From Butyrivibrio sp. X503 (GTDB taxonomy: Bacteria > Bacillota > Clostridia > Lachnospirales > Lachnospiraceae), in the NCBI RefSeq assembly GCF_003625475.1, contig NZ_RAIQ01000004.1, forward strand, positions 248,001 to 312,000: a DNA stretch of 64,000 nucleotides, given 5' to 3'. Positions within the stretch are counted from its first letter, which is position 1, and the number at the start of each line of letters is the position of its first letter. The position numbers and the translations under genes are program-made. Shown here in pieces: positions 58,000 to 64,000 of this stretch. Under the pieces are notes generated by a model. That model did no database searches and had not been told where the DNA came from. It saw only the letters and a list, made by a program, of their open reading frames with translations.

Positions 58000-59604
58000 T
58001 CAGTACCGGAAATTGTTGTTATCCTTAAATTTCTTGGCAGCCTTGGCCCACTTGGAAATCTCTTTTTTCTTAGCGTAGTTGTTTCTGTTCTCCTGCCCCA
58101 AAGATTTATATAGCATGTATCTGTCGGGATCAAGCTCTCCTCTTTCAATAGCTGCCTTAATAGCGCATCCGGGCTCGGTTTCATGTTTGCAGTCGCTGAA
58201 CCTGCACTGACTTTCCAGCTCTATGATATCCGAAAAGGTGCCATCAAGTCCCTCTTCAACCTGAGCCATTCCCAGCTCCCTCATACCGGGTGTATCAATG
58301 ATAGAGACTCCGTTGCCCGGCATGATAAGCTGCCTGTGAGTAGTTGTGTGTCTTCCTGTTGAATCAGAAGCCCTGACTTCTGAAGTCTTCATTATCTCCT
58401 CGCCGCAAATGGCATTTAATAGCGTTGACTTTCCTGCGCCTGAGGAGCCCATGAAGCAGATGGTTGTTCCGGGAATCAGATACTCATCAAGTTCTTCCAG
58501 ACCAATTCCATAAATAGCTGAGATAGCATGGACTCTGACTTTATCTGAAATTGTTCCTACTTCTCTTATATATCTTCCTGTATTATTACACAGGTCAGAT
58601 TTGGTAAGGACCACCACAGGGATTGAATCTCCCTGAAGAACAACACTGACGTATCTGGCTATTCGGTTATAGCTGTAGTCTTCATTTAGTGATGTGACAA
58701 TAAAGGTGTAGTCCACATTTGCGACCATATACTGCATGGTGCCTGTCTTGGCCTGGTCGGGTCTTGTCAGGAAGCTGCTTCTTTCACATACAGACAGGAT
58801 CATTGAATCCCCTATTGGGTTATAAGCAAATATGACATAGTCTCCCACAACCGGAAGCTTATCGGGACTTTCGTTGTAAAAAGAGCCTTTGAGCTTCGCC
58901 GGGATATCTTTTTCAAAAAATCTTATCGTATAGCTGTTCTTCTGAATCTCGGAAATCCTTCCAAGTCTCTCCTTATGAAGCCACTGGCATGAAAGCTTGA
59001 GAGGCTTGTAGTACGGGAAGTTCTTGGTATACTCTTCAATCTCTTTCTCATCTTCACACTCCTCAAATACAGGCGCCTCGTAGAATTTGCCGTGGATATC
59101 TTTAAAGCCGTCATTTAACGGATAAGCCATGAAGGCATCAAAGTTGCCGTCATCTCCGTGCTCGATCCCAAAATTATCGCAGGTGATAAAGCCGTGCTTA
59201 GGATAATAATCCGGTTCCCCGCACATCACGATGCCCATATAACCTGCTGCCTTGGAAGCGTTTGCAACTTCCGCAAGAAGCTTTCCGCCAATGCCCATGC
59301 TAAAGCATGTCGGCTCTACTGCCACAGGTCCGATGCACAGAACCTCGTGCTCTGTATCACCGTCAACAACTCTTGCTTTTGAAACAAAGACCGCACCGAC
59401 GATCTGTCCATCCATCTCTGCCACTCTGCTAAGATCGGGAAGATACTCTTTTGCCTCCCTTAGCTTATGCACCATCAGGTGCTCATTACATCCGGGTCCG
59501 TGAATGTTCCAGAATGCTCTCATTACCATGTGTTCTGTGTTATAAAAATCTTCTTTTGTTTCTTTTCTTATAGTTAAATTATTCATTGCTGTTTTTTTCT
59601 CCAT
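58000..59604 (-). CDS. rsgA: GNAT acetyltransferase - RsgA GTPase fusion
   Basis: 534 residues. Residues about 8-180 are a GNAT domain (EVLCIGPVAVEP then the acetyl-CoA loop MGIGGKLL). Residues about 205-530 are RsgA, the small-subunit maturation GTPase with permuted motifs: OB fold about 208-275, G4 TKSD (334-337), G1 GSSGAGKST (386-394), G3 DTPG (437-440), and the zinc knuckle Cys467, Cys472, His474, Cys480. RsgA is normally ~290-350 residues without a GNAT part. It may be an extra copy besides a standard rsgA elsewhere. Confidence 0.88.
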   Translation of the reverse strand: MEKKTAMNNLTIRKETKEDFYNTEHMVMRAFWNIHGPGCNEHLMVHKLREAKEYLPDLSRVAEMDGQIVGAVFVSKARVVDGDTEHEVLCIGPVAVEPTCFSMGIGGKLLAEVANASKAAGYMGIVMCGEPDYYPKHGFITCDNFGIEHGDDGNFDAFMAYPLNDGFKDIHGKFYEAPVFEECEDEKEIEEYTKNFPYYKPLKLSCQWLHKERLGRISEIQKNSYTIRFFEKDIPAKLKGSFYNESPDKLPVVGDYVIFAYNPIGDSMILSVCERSSFLTRPDQAKTGTMQYMVANVDYTFIVTSLNEDYSYNRIARYVSVVLQGDSIPVVVLTKSDLCNNTGRYIREVGTISDKVRVHAISAIYGIGLEELDEYLIPGTTICFMGSSGAGKSTLLNAICGEEIMKTSEVRASDSTGRHTTTHRQLIMPGNGVSIIDTPGMRELGMAQVEEGLDGTFSDIIELESQCRFSDCKHETEPGCAIKAAIERGELDPDRYMLYKSLGQENRNNYAKKKEISKWAKAAKKFKDNNNFRY

Positions 59605-59949
59605 TTATCTGTGTTTTCAATAGTGTCTTTTCCCTAAAAAGGGCATAAAAATACCGCGACAAAACAAGCCACGGTCGAAGTTGCAAATATAGAATAGAAC
59701 TAGTCTAATATATCAAAATAGGCATACCGAGGCCATCATTCTATATTCAGTTACAATCTCTATTCTCATTGCACTCATTATTATGATTACCTCGCTTTCC
59801 TCTTTATTTTTGTATCTTATATCTAAATCGAGTGTAACACTGCTGTTTTTCAGCGTCAACTGTCAATTGTATATCCTTCATCCCCCAAGAACCTTTAGTG
59901 CTCTTTCAAAGTTCCTTTTCCTTCGCATAATCCGATTTATCAAATGCTC
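59605..59949. other. Leader region of the GNAT-RsgA gene
   Basis: No gene. Minus strand ACCGTGGC/GTCGCGGT stem (59653-59675) followed by ATTTTTATGCCCTTTTT, about 45 bases before the start codon, looks like a leader terminator. A loose dyad tagaatag...ctagtcta near 59691-59712 may be an operator. Nothing else seen. Confidence 0.4.
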
Positions 59950-60252
59950 TTACAAAAATCTATCTATAAATGCCTTGAACTGTCCTGGGACGTCTGCCCA
60001 GTATGATGGTGCAACCGATACGATCACATCTGCCTGCTCAAACTCATTCATCAGTTTATCCACATCATCATGCTGAACGCATTCCGCAGTCGTATGGCAG
60101 CTTCTGCAGCCTTTGCAAAATGAAAAAGAATAATCTGCAATGCATACGGATCTTGAATCATATCTATGAGCTAACCCTTCCGAGACTATATTAACGATTT
60201 CTGCAGTAGCACCTGTTTTGACAGGACTACAGTTAATGATCAAAGCTCTCAT
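59950..60252 (-). pseudogene. Truncated flavodoxin-fold NAD(P)H oxidoreductase
   Basis: 100 residues: RALIINCSPVKTGATAEIV (FMN phosphate loop), FCKGCRSCHTT (typical CxGCxxC segment), ADVIVSVAPSYWADVPGQFKAFIDRF. The family continues for another 80-100 residues after FIDR; here a stop follows at once. The ribosome site (GAGGAG) is good, so a short product may be made, but FMN-binding loops at the C terminus are lost. Confidence 0.65.
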
Positions 60253-60277
60253 ATCTCTCCTCTAAAGCCACATATTA

Positions 60278-61102
60278 TCAGTCCGACAAACAATAGATCA
60301 GTATTGCTTGCTGTATTTTCAAAAGGCTCTCCTTAAACTCATATCCGACAAAGAAATCAGCATCGATCACATCCTCAGATACCTCTTCACCACGATAGAA
60401 GGGCGGACATGGATTAAGGACTGCGCCTATGTTTGCCTGCTTCATAATATCTTTTGTGATCTGATATGGTCCAAAGTCCTTAAGACTATCCTGCGGAAAA
60501 GAATCTGTGCAGACAATATCTTTTCCTCTTATACCATCTTGTAGATCACTGTTAAATTTAACACCCGGAATCTTGTATTCATCAGGGCAGCACTGAGTCA
60601 AAGAAAAGCCAAAAGCTTCAGACGCTTCTTTCCATGCCTTTCCTATATTCCCATTTACTCCGACAAATAAATACTCATCATCAAGATAGCTTGTCCTTAT
60701 CTTGGAAAGAGCATAAAGATCTGACATCATCTCGCAGGGATGATTATCATCGGTCAAAGCATTTACAACAGGAACATCCATTGCATCAGACATTTTATCG
60801 AGCATTTTGATGTCTTTGTATCTCACAACAACAGCATCTGCCCAGTTTTGAAGATAGCCACACACATCTTTGATATCTTCTTTTTTATCAAGCGTGGACG
60901 GGTCAAACAATATTGATTGGCCGCCAAGAAGATATATCCCCTTTTCAAAAGAGACTCTGGTCCTTATGCTACTAGCCGGGAAAAACATCACAACAGTTTT
61001 GCCTTTCAGAAATCCGGGATACTTCTCGATGTTATCAGCTATATCAAAAATCTTCAGAAGTTCATCTGATTTAAAATCAGTAAGTCTTATAAATGAACGC
61101 AT
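60278..61102 (-). CDS. Ornithine/aspartate carbamoyltransferase-family protein
   Basis: 274 residues, shorter than OTC (~310). Carbamoyl-phosphate motif SSIRTR (44-49; family SxRT-R) and HPCE (121-124; family HPxQ) are recognisable. The ornithine-binding HCLPA block is replaced by NPCPPFYRGEE (230-240), so the second substrate is probably not ornithine. It lies alone, with no arginine or pyrimidine genes nearby. An amino acid or amine carbamoyltransferase of unknown substrate is likely. Confidence 0.75.
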   Translation of the reverse strand: MRSFIRLTDFKSDELLKIFDIADNIEKYPGFLKGKTVVMFFPASSIRTRVSFEKGIYLLGGQSILFDPSTLDKKEDIKDVCGYLQNWADAVVVRYKDIKMLDKMSDAMDVPVVNALTDDNHPCEMMSDLYALSKIRTSYLDDEYLFVGVNGNIGKAWKEASEAFGFSLTQCCPDEYKIPGVKFNSDLQDGIRGKDIVCTDSFPQDSLKDFGPYQITKDIMKQANIGAVLNPCPPFYRGEEVSEDVIDADFFVGYEFKESLLKIQQAILIYCLSD

Positions 61103-61151
61103 TGTTCCTCCATAAACAAGATGTATAGTTCCCCTTTAATGTGTGTTTATC

Positions 61152-61592
61152 TTATTCAAGTCGCATATCAAACGCCTTTTTTGAATCCCCGTTAAATCCT
61201 TTGCTTTCGTAAAAATGATGTGCCTCTTCTCGTGCAATACCGCTCTGAAGAATAACTTTATAGCAGTTCTTTTCTTTGGCAAAAGAAATAGCCATATCAA
61301 TGACCTTCGATGCCAATCCCCTATTTCTGTAGTCTTTATCAGTTATTACATTTTCTACAATACAGATGCCCCTGTTGTTTCTGGTAAGATTGGGTATATA
61401 GACCGCAAAGCAGGTGGATACTACCTTGCCGTTATCAATAGCTCCAAAATACCGGATATTGGGATCACCCTCAATTTCATTCCAGACTCTTTTGCTGTCA
61501 TCTACAGCTGCCGGCTCATCCTCCGGTTGAAGCTGTTTGTATAATTCCAAAAGCGACTCAAGATCTGCCTGCGCCAGCCTTCTAAATTCCAT
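61152..61592 (-). CDS. GNAT acetyltransferase
   Basis: 146 residues. Classic GNAT: VENVITDKDYRNRGLASKVIDMAI (acetyl-CoA loop RNRGLA) and YKVILQSGIAREEAHHFYESKGF. AAGGAGG ribosome site. Substrate unknown; resembles general N-acetyltransferases of small metabolites. A short open remnant (MKKDIMDTAKRELYDYRP) lies just upstream. Confidence 0.88.
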   Translation of the reverse strand: MEFRRLAQADLESLLELYKQLQPEDEPAAVDDSKRVWNEIEGDPNIRYFGAIDNGKVVSTCFAVYIPNLTRNNRGICIVENVITDKDYRNRGLASKVIDMAISFAKEKNCYKVILQSGIAREEAHHFYESKGFNGDSKKAFDMRLE

Positions 61593-61701
61593 TGAAATCC
61601 TCCTTAAGGTCTATAGTCATAAAGCTCTCTCTTTGCCGTATCCATAATATCCTTCTTCATGCGGACAGGGTTAGTGGTTCATTTTATGTATATAGTGCAA
61701 T

Positions 61702-62334
61702 TTACCATATTCCTTCTCCATCGCCAAGGATAATAGATCTGATATTCTCTTCAATCTCCGATTGATCGAGCCCTTGCTGAATCAGCGGCTGAATAACCTC
61801 TCTACTCTCTCTTGTATGCGGGAGCTGGGAAGCCAGCTTATTAGCTGTATCTTCTCGTCCTGCCTTGAGGTATAGGAAGCACAGCGCCGCACGCATAGTC
61901 GCTTTCTGCCTTTCGTTTTGTGATATAGGAAGCCCTCTTTCCATCAGCTCTATAGCTTCTTCAGTTTCACCCTTTAACGCAAGTGTACTTGCAAGTCCAA
62001 GAATCATTCCGGGTTTATTGGGATATATCAGTAGGGCTTCTCGATAGGTCTTTTCCGCCATATCCAGATCCCCGCTTCGCTGATAGCCTATTGCCTTCTT
62101 ATGAATATTGAGGCGTGTCTCCTCCGCGCGGATAGTGTCCATCCCAAGAAGCAGATCAACGCTTGTCTCAAATACATTGGCTAGCGCGGGGAGAAGTGTT
62201 ATGTCCGGGTAAGACTCCCCTCTTTCCCACTTTGAAACGCTCTGCGCCGTAATTCCAAGATATTCTGCCACATCTTCCTGCGTCAGTTCTTTTTGCATCC
62301 TGTACTTCTTAAGGTTTGCAGGTAAATACATCAT
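61702..62334 (-). CDS. XRE regulator with TPR-like repeats
   Basis: 210 residues from the ATG at 62334 (GGAGG 7 bases upstream). N-terminal HTH: LKKYRMQKELTQEDVAEYLGITAQSVSKWERGESYPDITLLPALANVFETSVDLLLG. The remainder holds TPR-like helices (AEKTYREALLIYPNKPGMILGLASTLALKGETEEAIELMERGL). RRNPP-like layout, so it may respond to a peptide or protein partner. Confidence 0.85.
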   Translation of the reverse strand: MMYLPANLKKYRMQKELTQEDVAEYLGITAQSVSKWERGESYPDITLLPALANVFETSVDLLLGMDTIRAEETRLNIHKKAIGYQRSGDLDMAEKTYREALLIYPNKPGMILGLASTLALKGETEEAIELMERGLPISQNERQKATMRAALCFLYLKAGREDTANKLASQLPHTRESREVIQPLIQQGLDQSEIEENIRSIILGDGEGIW

Positions 62335-62473
62335 AGTTGTCCCTCCGGTGTTAGAATTTGGCAAAAGCTTCTGCCATGTAATCTTCAGAACGTTCTATGA
62401 CCATGATACCATGTGCGGAGATAAATCCAATGGCGTAGTGGTTGAGTTTATATCAACAGGCCCGCAGCACCTT

Positions 62474-62695
62474 TTATTCCTCCGAAAGGTCTTTTTCCTC
62501 ATAAGGCTTGTTCCAGGAGCCGATCTCCATGTGGCCGTTAAAACCTTTAATGTACTCATATTTGCGTCTTGTCATCTTCTCAAAGTCGTTGCGACCGTAT
62601 AGAAGGAAAAGAGTTCCATCCTTCACAAGATACACATTGGAAGTGTCCTCCTTATTTAAATAATAAAATAACACATCCCCGTCCCCTAGGCTCAT
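62474..62695 (-). CDS. Small hypothetical protein
   Basis: 73 residues from MSLGDGDV (ATG at 62695). DVLFYYLNKEDTSNVYLVKDGTLFLLYGRNDFEKMTRRKYEYIKGF reads like a short beta-sandwich with a charged end. No ribosome site is seen, and the promoter of the S41 gene runs across its upstream side, so it may be a remnant or spurious. Confidence 0.35.
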   Translation of the reverse strand: MSLGDGDVLFYYLNKEDTSNVYLVKDGTLFLLYGRNDFEKMTRRKYEYIKGFNGHMEIGSWNKPYEEKDLSEE

Positions 62696-62702
62696 TTTTG
62701 TG

Positions 62703-62731
62703 TTGACAAACCGGACGAGAGAGTTTATTAT
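62703..62731 (+). promoter_or_regulatory. Sigma-A promoter of the S41 peptidase gene
   Basis: Perfect -35 TTGACA (62703-62708), 17-bp spacer, -10 TATTAT (62726-62731). Leader of about 100 bases to the ATG at 62841. Confidence 0.75.
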
Positions 62732-62840
62732 TACCACTACAAACATAGTATTGCTATCGTAGTACGTCTAGCGCAGTATTATGCCGGAAAGCCGCTACAG
62801 ACGCTACTAAAATGAATCAATAGATTACGAGGAGAGTTAT

Positions 62841-64000
62841 ATGATAAAAAAAGTATTTGGCACTTTACTTGCCCAATTTATGACGATAAATAGAGTTCAG
62901 ATTGTTTGGCACCTTGCGATCCTGGCTATGCTGATCATCCTCAGGATACTGCATAAGAGATGGCGGAATGATTATTACAAAATGAGCTTATGGAAACTGC
63001 TCTGCCTTATTCCCCCTGTTATTGCCGGCATACACTTCCTTATATACGTACGCGGCTATCTTCCGCTTTTGAGTGACTACAAATTTATGTATTTGTCTGC
63101 AGTCAGCTCGCTTATTCTTTTCCCTTTTGCAAGAAGAAAGATCGGATATAAGGCTGCTAACGTATTATTGGGATTAGCTTCCGCTGCCTGCATTATTATC
63201 AGTCTTACTTCTTCACCTTTTCACACATACAATTTCGCGAATGACAGCTATACCAAATCTTTCCACAAGATGATCGCTACCATGGACAAGTCCTATGTCC
63301 TCAAGGAATGGAAGGAAGTTGATTTTGCTTCTCTTGAAGATAAATATATGCCTCTTGTAAAAGAAGCTGAAAAAGAACATGATCCCGCCAAATTCTATAA
63401 AGCAGTTGACGCATTCGGAAAGGAACTGCACGATGGTCATGTTTGGGTAAATTATGATTTCGATGAAGAACAATATCCTATCACAGAAGATACACATGAA
63501 TATGGGCTTGCCACAGTGCGTGTTGATAACGGACAGGTCATCGCAGTAGCTACCTCACCCGAAGTTAACAAGCTCGGAATAGAAGACGGAACAGTTATTA
63601 CCAAATGGGACAATATGCCTATTGATGTTGCGGTAAAAGAGAATGTTCCCGATCAGGGAATGCCCGTAGAACGCAATGATCAGTTTCTCTCATATATGGA
63701 AGTTTCAAGGACCGGAGGCGATACTGTTGATGTAATTTTTTTGGATAAGGATGGAAAAGAAAAAGCTGTCACATTAAAGGATCTTGGTGAAGAAGATACT
63801 CTTAAAAATGTATACAGCACTCTTTTTCGCGGATGGGGATATATAGCTACGGAAGGCTTTGAAAAATTGGTTAAAGACAACTTCAGCACCAAGATGCTAA
63901 GCGACAAAGTAGGTTACATCAAACTAAATGCAGAGATAACATCACTTGATAGCACTGAAGATAACATGGGATATATGACAGGAGACCACAAGTGGGCAAG
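62841..64000 (+). CDS. Membrane-anchored S41-type peptidase (partial)
   Basis: Open to the end of the window (386 codons seen). GAGGAG 8 bases before the ATG. Four hydrophobic N-terminal segments (about residues 20-40, 55-70, 83-100, 110-125), then a soluble part with EVDFASLEDKYMPLVKEAEK and AFGKELHDGHVWV (the helical N-terminal bundle of C-terminal-processing peptidases), and a PDZ-like block LGIEDGTVITKWDNMPIDV. The catalytic Ser-Lys region lies beyond the window. Probably an extracellular protease anchored in the membrane. Confidence 0.75.
   Translation, partial: MIKKVFGTLLAQFMTINRVQIVWHLAILAMLIILRILHKRWRNDYYKMSLWKLLCLIPPVIAGIHFLIYVRGYLPLLSDYKFMYLSAVSSLILFPFARRKIGYKAANVLLGLASAACIIISLTSSPFHTYNFANDSYTKSFHKMIATMDKSYVLKEWKEVDFASLEDKYMPLVKEAEKEHDPAKFYKAVDAFGKELHDGHVWVNYDFDEEQYPITEDTHEYGLATVRVDNGQVIAVATSPEVNKLGIEDGTVITKWDNMPIDVAVKENVPDQGMPVERNDQFLSYMEVSRTGGDTVDVIFLDKDGKEKAVTLKDLGEEDTLKNVYSTLFRGWGYIATEGFEKLVKDNFSTKMLSDKVGYIKLNAEITSLDSTEDNMGYMTGDHKWA

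Overview
The window looks like a chromosome of a Gram-positive anaerobe of the Lachnospiraceae (Butyrivibrio-like). The evidence is low-to-moderate GC, strong AGGAGG ribosome sites, Tn1549/CTn-type conjugation proteins (Maff2, DUF4366, DUF4315, PcfB and C40-peptidase families) and two DUF5688 proteins, a family I associate with Lachnospiraceae. Almost all calls rest on motifs read by eye; no database search was run.

Layout. (1) 1-2475 is chromosomal: the end of an unknown gene, then lgt and ychF on the minus strand. (2) 2476-15473 is a ~13 kb integrated element bounded by a 16-bp direct repeat. It has a Tn916-type integrase and a small excisionase, a five-gene restriction-modification operon (HTH-EcoRI-like adenine methylase, C5 methylase, DUF3883 nuclease, LAGLIDADG-fold protein, PD-(D/E)XK protein), a serine recombinase, a ClpX-like ATPase operon with a DUF5688 protein, an HUH-type replication initiator and a small duplicated-HTH protein. 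(3) 15603-54853 is a ~39 kb Tn1549-like integrative conjugative element (ICE) bounded by a different 17-bp direct repeat. It carries a second integrase, a MazF-excisionase fusion, sigma-like and XRE regulators, accessory genes (20.5-38 kb), SpoVG, relaxase/MobC and the type IV secretion genes, with a purN-like gene between the Maff2 and VirD4 genes, then parA/parB, repA and DUF5688. The two elements sit only ~130 bp apart, as in tandem accretion. (4) 54854-64000 is again chromosome-like: a MarR-GNAT operon, a membrane protein, a truncated histidine kinase, a GNAT-RsgA fusion, a truncated flavodoxin, a carbamoyltransferase paralogue, an acetyltransferase, an XRE-TPR regulator and the start of an S41 peptidase.

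The ICE cargo falls into neighbouring units, all on the minus strand. An eight-gene operon (36330 down to 27415) has an XRE controller, a MORC/MutL-like GHKL ATPase with zinc ribbons, an Mrr-nuclease/SF2-helicase fusion, an unknown protein, two C5 methylases, a zinc-ribbon protein and an unknown protein. It resembles the MORC-associated restriction systems described by comparative genomics. Next is DinG-like helicase, HNH nuclease and macrodomain-HTH, closed by its own terminator. Then come VWA and ADP-ribosylglycohydrolase, then a DUF697-type GTPase. Two unrelated ADP-ribose hydrolases side by side with no visible ADP-ribosyltransferase is the least explained part of the window.

Recurrent regulatory structure: terminator-like hairpins lie in the 5' leaders of several ICE transcription units (mazF-xis, relaxase, Maff2, DUF5688 operon), three of them sharing the sequence TTTCTATG after the stem. 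This suggests control by attenuation or antitermination.
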